A stretch of DNA of 20,316 bases from Candidatus Aerophobota bacterium (GTDB lineage: Bacteria; Aerophobota; Aerophobia; Aerophobales; JAGGXI01): positions 1-20,316 of the forward strand of contig JAGGXI010000024.1 of NCBI GenBank assembly GCA_021163155.1, written 5' to 3'. Position 1 is the stretch's first letter, and each line of letters starts with the position of its first letter. Positions 15,463-20,316 of the stretch are shown here, piece after piece. The notes below the pieces were generated by a model that was not told the origin of the DNA, made no database searches, and saw only the letters and a program-made list of their open reading frames with translations. Both the position numbers and the translations under genes were made by a program.

Positions 15463-16662
15463 TTGGATTTGATTTTAATAATAGGTGAAATTTTTCAAAA
15501 AGTATTTTATTTTATCATCTATCCTCATTGGTTAGTTAAATTTGTGGGATTTGTTTTTATCTGTTTGATAATTCTACTCATTGTGAACTGGATTACTCAA
15601 AATCCTAAAACGAAGAATAGTATAGTAATTCTATGGAGAGGTATATATACACATAGAAAGAAGATACTGATACCTATAATTATTGTAATGTTGGCAGCGG
15701 AAGCGATATTATCATATGTTATACCAATCAAAACTCCCAAGCCATTACAGAAAAGAGTAACAGATATAGAGGCTACAATTGAAAAAATGCAAAATGAGAT
15801 TGAATTATTGCCAGGAAAAATTCAAAATCTGGAGGATAAGGTTGAATTATTAATGCGTAAGCGTCCAAGGATTGTCCTTCGTGAACCTAGTGAGACCAAT
15901 CCTTATATTTTTGTAGATAAAAAATGTCTTACAGTTTCTGCAGAGATTTCGGACGATTACGGTATAGATGAAAGTAGTATTAACTTAAGACTGGATAATG
16001 AAATTATAAAGGACAAACCTCACATAAAAAAGCTATCTGACACGTTTTTGTATGTAAACTACAATATTATAAGATCCTTTAACTGTAGACCGTACTATGT
16101 TATTTTATCGGCAAAAAACATTTTGGGTACGGAAAATAGAGTAACTCGTTGTGTTGTTGTATACTACCCGGTGCAAGAATGGACTTTTTCAGAGAAAGAA
16201 GAAAAAGTCTCGGAGCATCATGAGAAAATAGAATTGACTGCAGAAAATGCTCTCATTGAATGGACAAGTAAGAAAGGGTGGCCGGGTGACATAATTATTG
16301 AATGCTGGGTAAAGTTTATGAACTCTCCACCTAATTTTGGTGTTTTCTTTAATTCGCGGTACGAAGTTATTTTCGGCGACGGGAATAATGATAGTATAAC
16401 TTTTAAAGGTGGCCCAAGTGGTTCAAAAATCGTTAAATGTAGTGAAATTACAGGTTTCCCTTTTCAACTTGAGGAAGTTTATCATCTTAAAATTAAGCGA
16501 GTGAAGGGCTCCGTAAGTATCGAGATTGATGGAAAATCATTTGCAGGAGGATGGGAAGTTGATGAGATATGCCCTAAACTTCTCGACGGGACAGGTATAC
16601 ATCTCTATCCTTGCGGAAAAATATACCTCTCTGGCTTTTATCTTTATTCTCCTCATGAATAA
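15463..16662 (+). CDS. Membrane-anchored protein with coiled coil and beta-rich C-terminus
   Basis: The start is TTG at 15463, 8 bases after AGAAGGAG (15447-15454). Hydrophobic segments lie at about 24-44 and 67-88, with a further hydrophobic stretch at 2-20. A short coiled coil follows (95-132), then a soluble region of about 265 residues that is rich in beta strands. That region looks like an Ig-like unit (about 135-230) followed by a LamG/jelly-roll-like unit (about 235-395), judged only from strand pattern and motifs such as IIECWVKF and IEIDGKSF. I do not recognise the family. With two helices the C-terminal region could face either side of the membrane. It starts after a possible terminator, so it is probably transcribed separately from the core operon. 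No defence function can be claimed. Confidence 0.65.
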   Translation: MDLILIIGEIFQKVFYFIIYPHWLVKFVGFVFICLIILLIVNWITQNPKTKNSIVILWRGIYTHRKKILIPIIIVMLAAEAILSYVIPIKTPKPLQKRVTDIEATIEKMQNEIELLPGKIQNLEDKVELLMRKRPRIVLREPSETNPYIFVDKKCLTVSAEISDDYGIDESSINLRLDNEIIKDKPHIKKLSDTFLYVNYNIIRSFNCRPYYVILSAKNILGTENRVTRCVVVYYPVQEWTFSEKEEKVSEHHEKIELTAENALIEWTSKKGWPGDIIIECWVKFMNSPPNFGVFFNSRYEVIFGDGNNDSITFKGGPSGSKIVKCSEITGFPFQLEEVYHLKIKRVKGSVSIEIDGKSFAGGWEVDEICPKLLDGTGIHLYPCGKIYLSGFYLYSPHE

Positions 16663-16680
16663 AAGAACAGATAAGGATCG

Positions 16681-16753
16681 AGTCTCAACATTTGGCAGTG
16701 ATCAAAAACGGGGGGTCAGGTCTCAACATTTGACATAATAAGAAAATTTAACG
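16681..16753 (+). repeat. GGGGTCAGGTCT repeat, right copy with a degenerate tandem partner
   Basis: AGTCTCAACATTTGGCA (16681-16697) is repeated with small changes about 38 bases on, as GGTCTCAACATTTGACA inside 16712-16753. The second unit carries the full GGGGTCAGGTCT and TTGACATAATAAGAAAA core shared with 1091-1134, in the same orientation. It lies after the stop of the membrane protein gene. Confidence 0.7.
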
Positions 16754-16839
16754 TAGGAAAGATTAAAAGATATTAGAAAGGAAATTCATTAATAATAAAT
16801 GCTGCAAGAGAAGAGGGAAAAGTGGTTTATGGAGGATAG
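16741..16839 (+). pseudogene. MNT nucleotidyltransferase C-terminal remnant
   Basis: The frame 16786-16839 reads SLIINAAREEGKVVYGG then stop. This is the characteristic end of MNT proteins; compare DSLIVEFAKGGEVVYEG at the end of the 1771-2103 product. Upstream in this frame there is a stop at 16774-16776, so only the tail survives. It directly follows the right copy of the GGGGTCAGGTCT repeat, whereas the left copy directly follows an MNT N-terminal part. An ATG at 16798 opens another short frame here, which I do not regard as a gene. Confidence 0.65.
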
Positions 16840-16905
16840 AGAGAAGTTAGGATTTGAAAATATTAATGGAATTGGAGAAGCCATTTATAAATATGGAGGA
16901 AATAA

Positions 16906-17394
16906 ATGCAAAAAGCATTGTGTGTAGTAGTGATAGTTATTTTAATAGTTGGAGTAACAGAGTTAATATCTGCAGAGAATAGGAAGAAACAATTTTTAAT
17001 CCTTTTAAATCAAGCTGAGATTTCTTATCTTGAAGGAAACGTAGAAGAAACAAAAGATTATCTTAACCAAGCTCAGAAAATCCTTGAATCTTCAACATCT
17101 GAACAAATCCAAGAGAAGGAGATTGAAGAAGAGTGGAAACTGGTCAAGGAATGGAGAGGTAATAGTGATAAAATAACCGAATCCTTCGTAATTCAAAAAG
17201 ATAACTGGCGAATTGCCTGGGAAGCTGAAGGAATATTTTCTGTTTCTGTTTATGAAGTAGGAAAGGATTTAGTAGAAAATCCAGTTACAGCTTGGGAGGG
17301 TGGAAAAGATATAAGTTATCTTTATCAAAAAGGAAATTTCTATCTTAAAATAACCGGTTCCAAGTGGAAAATAAGGGTGGAAGAGAGCAGATAG
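16906..17394 (+). CDS. Small exported protein with signal peptide
   Basis: The 162-residue protein begins with a basic N-terminus and a hydrophobic core (VVVIVILIVGVTELISA), with probable cleavage after Ala23, so it should be exported. There is no lipobox cysteine at the cleavage site. Residues 26-75 are helical with TPR-like spacing. Residues 80-160 are beta-rich, with WRIAWEAEG, a GKDISYLYQKGNFYLKI segment and WKIRVEE at the end, a pattern common in secreted bacterial domains that I cannot name. GGAGG (16895-16899) is 6 bases before the ATG. It follows mobile-element debris and an MNT fossil, so its position may be recent. No link to the defence-like genes is evident. Confidence 0.7.
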   Translation: MQKALCVVVIVILIVGVTELISAENRKKQFLILLNQAEISYLEGNVEETKDYLNQAQKILESSTSEQIQEKEIEEEWKLVKEWRGNSDKITESFVIQKDNWRIAWEAEGIFSVSVYEVGKDLVENPVTAWEGGKDISYLYQKGNFYLKITGSKWKIRVEESR

Positions 17395-17474
17395 GAGGAA
17401 TTGGGCTTAACTATTAACTCAATTTTAAAAGATAAAATTAGTAGAGTAAAATTTGGATCTATACTTTACTAAAA

Positions 17475-17541
17475 GATCTCAAGTTAAAGTCATAACAAAT
17501 TAATTTCTTTTTTAGCCCCATAAGGTCTGAAACATTTCAAA
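17475..17541 (-). repeat. Inverted repeat, left copy (IS-end-like)
   Basis: The reverse complement nearly matches 19711-19778. It shares TTTGAAATGTTTCAGACC, then a GGGG-CTAAAAAA block, AAGAAATTAATTTGTTATGA, and TGAGATC at the far end. The pair brackets the Fic and thioesterase genes. The right copy runs into a transposase fragment, so the repeat is probably the upstream end of an insertion sequence, with this one as a solo remnant. It lies in the 526-base gap 17395-17920, which also holds the possible small RNA, palindrome copy 2 and a methyltransferase-tail fossil. Confidence 0.75.
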
Positions 17542-17554
17542 GGATATTTATATA

Positions 17555-17631
17555 AATAGAAGAAGAGGTCTTCACTTGAAGACCTCTTCACGCTAACCCT
17601 TACGGGCTATCCACCTCCAATTTGTTGGATT
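17555..17631 (-). ncRNA. Possible small RNA of about 75 nt
   Basis: On the minus strand a good promoter (17638-17665) would start transcription near 17631. The transcript would contain CCAA-CAAA-TTGG, then a CCC-GUAA-GGG hairpin with a GNRA-type loop, and end in a 12-base-pair hairpin (17562-17589) followed by a U-rich stretch. No convincing start codon follows its GGAGGUGG stretch. I cannot match it to a known riboswitch or sRNA family. It might instead be a leader whose downstream gene has been lost. Confidence 0.4.
17562..17589 (-). terminator. Perfect 12-bp hairpin, terminator of the possible sRNA
   Basis: GAAGAGGTCTTC and GAAGACCTCTTC pair perfectly around a 4-base loop. Read on the minus strand it is followed by a TTCTATTTATAT stretch, moderately T-rich; on the plus strand no T-run follows. 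That favours minus-strand termination. Confidence 0.5.
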
Positions 17632-17637
17632 GATTAT

Positions 17638-17665
17638 ATTATAAAACAAAAAATTTTTTTGTCAG
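17638..17665 (-). promoter_or_regulatory. Sigma-70-like promoter reading leftward
   Basis: On the minus strand CTGACA (17660-17665) is followed after 16 bases by TATAAT (17638-17643), a full-consensus -10. The spacer is an A-run then a T-run. The promoter lies against palindrome copy 2 and points to the possible small RNA. Confidence 0.5.
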
Positions 17666-17760
17666 CTAACTTTTGCACGAAAAAATGGTAGCCGCAAGAT
17701 TCAGAGCCTGCGTTCTCATGTAATAATCTTTCTTTACGCAACCTAAAGGTTGCGGCTACC
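17666..17760. repeat. REP-like palindromic repeat, copy 2 (inverted)
   Basis: Outer arms GGTAGCCGCA (17687-17696) and TGCGGCTACC (17751-17760) enclose a GCAACCT/AGGTTGC hairpin (17738-17753) and a degraded second hairpin (TTCAGAGCCTGCG). Compared with copy 1 it has an insertion of about 14 bases near 17713-17730. The flank AACTTTTGCACGAAAAA is also shared, in inverse orientation. The two copies face each other across 17.6 kb containing the entire core operon. Confidence 0.8.
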
Positions 17761-17811
17761 ATCCTTTGTAGCGCAAACTCAGATGCTACAAAGGTAATCA
17801 TATCCTCTTTT

Positions 17812-17899
17812 TCCCAGGGAAAGGAAACAATCTCAGGTCCTCTATCAGGCAGTAGTTGAACTTGTAGAAAATAGATTTGTTAAAATAAGGAAGGGATAA
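17812..17899 (+). pseudogene. Decayed copy of the methyltransferase C-terminal tail (copy 3)
   Basis: The frame ending at TAA 17897-17899 reads SQVLYQAVVELVENRFVKIRKG, closely matching the last residues of the intact methyltransferase (EVYRAVVKLVKNRLVKARSV). Nothing upstream of about 17812 continues the homology; instead palindrome copy 2 lies there. It shares QAVV with copy 2 against RAVV in the intact gene, so copies 2 and 3 may descend from a different methyltransferase. The Fic gene begins 21 bases later. Confidence 0.7.
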
Positions 17900-17920
17900 A
17901 GATCAAAGGAGTCATTATTC

Positions 17921-18958
17921 ATGTTTAAGCCAAACTTTAAATACACCCATAGAATAGTCAATAATCTTGTTGAGATTACATCTGCAAGAGAGGTTATTCT
18001 CAATGCGTATATTGTACCGAAATGGGAAATTTCTTTAAGAAAAGAAGCATTGATAAGGGCAACTCATGCCTCTACAGCAATAGAGGGAAATCCACTAAGC
18101 CTTGAAGAAGTCAGCAAGCTTGCTCAAGGGAGAGAGCTTACGGCGGCAAGGAAGGCAAAGCAAGAGGTTCTTAATTATCTAAGTGTTTTGGAAAATATAG
18201 ATAACTACCAGGAAAATGGAAAAATTACAGAAAAATTTATTTTGAAACTCCACAAAGATATTACAAAAAACACGTTGGATAATTTATCCTATGAAGGGGA
18301 ATATCGTAATATTCAGGTATATGTGGGAAATAGAATCACAGGAAAGGTAATTTTTCTTCCCCCCGCTCCTAAAGAGGTGGCGGATTTAATGAAAAAATTT
18401 GTTGAATGGCTCAATTCTAAGGAGGCTCAGCTACTGCATCCTGTTATTATTGCTGGGATTTCTCATTATGAATTTGTAAGAATCCATCCCTTTGTTGACG
18501 GCAATGGTAGGACAGCCAGAGCTCTGGCAACCCTTATTCTTTATTTAAAAAAGTTTGATATAAAAAGATTTTTTGCGTTGGATGATTATTACGATAGCGA
18601 TAGAGCTTTATATTACAATGCTTTAAAATCGGTTGATCAAAAAACTCTTGATATAACGAACTGGCTTGAATACTTTACAGAGGGGGGTTTTATCTCTATA
18701 TCAAAAGTTAAGGAAAGAGTGCTACAACTTTCGCTGGAAAGACGTAAAAAGGTTATAAGGGGACAAATTGCTCTTACAGATAGACAGATGAAAATTGTTG
18801 AGCATATCTACAAGAATGGGAGGCTAACAAGTGGTGAAATTCAAAAGATGTTTAAAATTTCTCGCCAGGCGGCTTATAAAGAGATAAAGAAATTAATTGA
18901 ACTGAATTTAATTAAGCCGAAAGGCTCTGGTAAAGCTGTATACTATGTTATTAAGTAG
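17921..18958 (+). CDS. Fic family protein, class II, with C-terminal winged helix
   Basis: Fic enzymes typically transfer AMP from ATP to hydroxyl groups of target proteins. The catalytic motif HPFVDGNGRTAR (189-200) is intact with its essential His189, and the flap region lies around 135-147. An N-terminal inhibitory motif STAIEG (51-56) matches [S/T]xxxE[G/N], placing it in class II, where the glutamate blocks ATP binding within the same chain. Residues about 280-345 form a winged-helix DNA-binding domain (LTDRQMKIVEHI, SRQAAYKEIKKL), so it may also regulate transcription. AAAGGAG (17905-17911) precedes the ATG by 9 bases. It lies inside the 17475/19778 inverted-repeat pair and just after methyltransferase-tail debris. 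Beyond the stop the frame reopens as a VDAK repeat. Family assignment is firm; target unknown. Confidence 0.92.
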   Translation: MFKPNFKYTHRIVNNLVEITSAREVILNAYIVPKWEISLRKEALIRATHASTAIEGNPLSLEEVSKLAQGRELTAARKAKQEVLNYLSVLENIDNYQENGKITEKFILKLHKDITKNTLDNLSYEGEYRNIQVYVGNRITGKVIFLPPAPKEVADLMKKFVEWLNSKEAQLLHPVIIAGISHYEFVRIHPFVDGNGRTARALATLILYLKKFDIKRFFALDDYYDSDRALYYNALKSVDQKTLDITNWLEYFTEGGFISISKVKERVLQLSLERRKKVIRGQIALTDRQMKIVEHIYKNGRLTSGEIQKMFKISRQAAYKEIKKLIELNLIKPKGSGKAVYYVIK

Positions 18959-18994
18959 GTTGACGCAAAGGTTGACGCAAAGGTTGACGCAAAA
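18959..18994 (+). repeat. Three tandem copies of GTTGACGCAAAG
   Basis: Units are 18959-18970, 18971-18982 and 18983-18994; only the last base of the third differs. They begin directly after the Fic TAG stop and, in the same frame, encode VDAK three times and then CSILQDK and a second stop. The phase with codons suggests they once belonged to the Fic gene or a longer allele of it. Confidence 0.85.
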
Positions 18995-19156
18995 TGCTCA
19001 ATATTGCAAGACAAATAAATAGAGTGCTTAACTATTAATATTCGTTATAAGTTTGTAAAATAAAAATGTTTGTTAATAAGCACTTATAAAGAAGAAGGAG
19101 CAAATGCAAAAGACGCATAGATAGGGGTTAATTTATACACCTGGAAAGGGCAAAAA

Positions 19157-19552
19157 ATGGAAAACATCAAAAAATTTTTAAAGAATGATAAGTTTGCAGA
19201 ATATGTAGGTATAGAGTTATTAGAAGTTTCAAAGGGAAGAGCAAAGGCTAAAATGGAAATTAAAAACTATCACTTAAATGGTATCAACACCGTTCAAGGT
19301 GGGGCGATATTTACTTTAGCAGATTTAGTTCTTGCTGCCGCATCGAATTCACACGGAAATATTGCTGTGAACATCAATACAAATATTTCTTACCTGAAGG
19401 CGGCCACAAGAGGTACTTTGATTGCTGAAGCAAAAGAGATCTCGATAAATCCAAAGCTTGCTACTTATACAGTTCATATTACTAACGAAAATGGCGAGAT
19501 AATCGCAATTTTTCAGGGAATGGTTTATAGAAAAAAAGAAAAAATCAAATAG
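19157..19552 (+). CDS. PaaI-type hotdog-fold thioesterase
   Basis: The 131-residue protein has the PaaI/YbgC-like hotdog signature HLNGINTVQGGAIFTLAD (39-56): Asn41-Gly42, Gly48-Gly49 and Asp56. A Gln replaces the His often found before the GG pair, a variant I believe occurs in this subfamily. These cytoplasmic enzymes hydrolyse acyl- or aryl-CoA thioesters, commonly in aromatic-acid breakdown or as CoA housekeeping. The length is normal and no truncation is seen. The ATG lies 7 bases after an AAAGG site. It stands alone, with 198 bases of upstream DNA containing the VDAK repeat and otherwise nothing I can assign. It appears unrelated to the defence-like genes. Substrate cannot be told. Confidence 0.88.
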   Translation: MENIKKFLKNDKFAEYVGIELLEVSKGRAKAKMEIKNYHLNGINTVQGGAIFTLADLVLAAASNSHGNIAVNINTNISYLKAATRGTLIAEAKEISINPKLATYTVHITNENGEIIAIFQGMVYRKKEKIK

Positions 19553-19567
19553 TTCTTGTTTTGTAAA

Positions 19568-19585
19568 GGGCGACTGAAGTCGCCC
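19568..19585. repeat. Short palindrome GGGCGACT/AGTCGCCC
   Basis: A perfect 8-base-pair stem with a 2-base loop lies 16 bases after the thioesterase stop. No T-run follows on either strand, so it is more likely a REP-like repeat than a classical terminator, though it could still stabilise an mRNA 3' end. Confidence 0.55.
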
Positions 19586-19710
19586 CTATCCAGGTTCAAA
19601 GTTTTAGAAAGACGTAAAGAAGTAATTGCAGATGAAGGAATGGACTGTAGTATAGTAGAGAATTTTGTGTACAACCATCTCTCTTTAACTTTTTCTGAAG
19701 ATAATATCTA

Positions 19711-19778
19711 TTTTGAAATGTTTCAGACCTTAGGGGACTAAAAAAGAAATTAATTTGTTATGACTTTGGTTTGAGATC
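19711..19778 (+). repeat. Inverted repeat, right copy (IS-end-like)
   Basis: This is the partner of 17475-17541 in opposite orientation, with two short mismatch clusters. Its right end contains the -35 box of a promoter that leads into a transposase N-terminal fragment, which supports the view that the repeat is the upstream terminal region of an insertion sequence. Confidence 0.75.
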
Positions 19779-19798
19779 TCCTCAAAAATAAGTATAAT
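19771..19798 (+). promoter_or_regulatory. Sigma-70-like promoter of the transposase fragment
   Basis: TTGAGA (19771-19776) and TATAAT (19793-19798) are 16 bases apart. AAGGAGG (19804-19810) follows, then the ATG at 19817. The -35 lies within the inverted repeat, and the matching place in the left copy lacks a well-spaced -10. Confidence 0.6.
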
Positions 19799-19816
19799 AA
19801 AAGAAGGAGGTTTCAA

Positions 19817-19909
19817 ATGAGTATAAAGACAAGGCTATCTCCAGAAAAACAACTGCGCATTTTCACCGAAAGCCTTAAGGATAGTGTTAAAATTTCAGAG
19901 AAACACTAA
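19817..19909 (+). pseudogene. Transposase N-terminal fragment (helix-turn-helix, IS3-like)
   Basis: Thirty codons from an ATG with strong promoter and ribosome site encode TRLSPEKQLRIFTESL, similar to the first helices of IS3-type OrfA or related transposases. A TAA follows at once, and no continuing transposase is seen in 19910-20049, so the body is deleted. The family is inferred from a very short stretch. Confidence 0.45.
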
Positions 19910-20049
19910 TATTCCTATTTCAATAAGAATTACGCTGATAGAATTGATTATAATATCATAGTGACCCTGGATAAACTGAGTTTTCAAAGTAATACATATT
20001 TTATCCCCGTGATATTATTACCTTTTGTAAGAAAGTGATGTAATTAAAA

Positions 20050-20316
20050 ATGAAAATGAGTAAAGTAAGGATAAATACTGATAAACTGCAGGTAACATTT
20101 GTTCCAGAAACAAAAGATAATCAGGGGAAGATGTTTTTCTGGCTACCGCCCCGATATGAAGAATTTTCAATAGAGAAAGTTCTTAGGGAGCTTATAAAAT
20201 CATTGAGCGACTCAGATTCTCATTTTCATATAAAAGGATTTAGGGAACGATACATTCCCCAGCTATTGAATAGATGGTTAAAACCCGTGACAGTATCTCA
20301 CCAATGGGAAGACTAT
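20050..20316 (+). CDS. Unrecognised protein, 5' part (runs off the window)
   Basis: The frame is open for 89 codons from ATG 20050 to the window end; ATG 20056 is an alternative start. I do not recognise it. It is soluble-looking and fairly charged, with WLPPRYEEFSIEKVLRELI (about 32-50), an FHIKGF stretch near 59-64 and YIPQLLNRWLKP near 68-79. No good Shine-Dalgarno site is visible just upstream, only AGAAAGTGATG, so the true start is uncertain. Lying beyond the IS debris, it may belong to the next functional unit on the right. Confidence 0.5.
   Translation, partial: MKMSKVRINTDKLQVTFVPETKDNQGKMFFWLPPRYEEFSIEKVLRELIKSLSDSDSHFHIKGFRERYIPQLLNRWLKPVTVSHQWEDY

Noticed and set aside
16526-16738. 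70-codon frame overlapping the membrane protein gene
   Set aside because: It is in another frame of a well-supported gene and continues into the repeat; no independent ribosome site.
18959-18994. Short repeat array as CRISPR
   Set aside because: Units of 12 bases are contiguous, without spacers, and keep codon phase.
19556-19741. 61-codon frame after the thioesterase gene
   Set aside because: It starts at TTG without a ribosome site, runs through a palindrome and ends inside the inverted repeat; composition looks like non-coding DNA.
1-20316. tRNA or rRNA genes
   Set aside because: No cloverleaf with T-loop GGTTC-type sequence and no conserved rRNA segments were seen on either strand.

Overview
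The window reads as an AT-rich bacterial accessory region. Shine-Dalgarno sites are clear, some start codons are TTG, and HEPN/MNT modules, REP-like palindromes and insertion-sequence debris are abundant. All recognised protein genes are on the + strand. The organism cannot be named from sequence alone. The combination of HEPN/MNT pairs, DUF2851 and GGTAGCCGC-type palindromes would suit an anaerobic bacterium of a little-cultured phylum, but that is a low-confidence inference.

Left edge (1-2176): a decayed cluster of HEPN/MNT toxin-antitoxin-like genes. It holds a HEPN fossil (228-422), a HEPN gene (482-871) with its MNT partner cut short by a repeat (850-1137), an unrecognised gene (1168-1638), a HEPN C-terminal fragment (1658-1810) and an intact MNT gene (1771-2103).

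Core (2169-14344): four large genes packed like one operon, with junctions that overlap or lie 2 bases apart. In order they are a PLD/SNF2-type helicase, an Eco57I/PglX-like adenine-N6 DNA methyltransferase, a 616-residue protein with a nitrilase-type Glu-Lys-Cys triad, and a 1260-residue Rad50/SMC-like ATPase with a CxxC zinc hook and an extra N-terminal domain. The helicase-methyltransferase pair recalls DISARM class 1 (DrmD/DrmMI) and related modification-based defences. The nitrilase and SMC partners do not match any system I can name. My working model is a host-DNA-modifying anti-phage system: the methyltransferase marks self, the helicase and SMC ATPase act on foreign DNA, and the nitrilase-fold protein may be an effector or small-molecule enzyme.

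Right flank (14316-17900): a shortened DUF2851 gene, a two-helix membrane protein, a small exported protein, an MNT C-terminal fossil, and two decayed copies of the methyltransferase C-terminal tail. A possible small RNA lies on the minus strand near 17.6 kb.

Right edge (17921-20316): a class II Fic protein followed by a 12-base tandem repeat, a PaaI-type hotdog thioesterase, a transposase N-terminal fragment behind a good promoter, and an unrecognised gene that runs off the window. Two sets of inverted repeats bracket parts of the region: palindromes at 82-160 and 17666-17760, and IS-like ends at 17475-17541 and 19711-19778. Together with the duplicated gene tails they show a locus repeatedly rebuilt by recombination and mobile elements.
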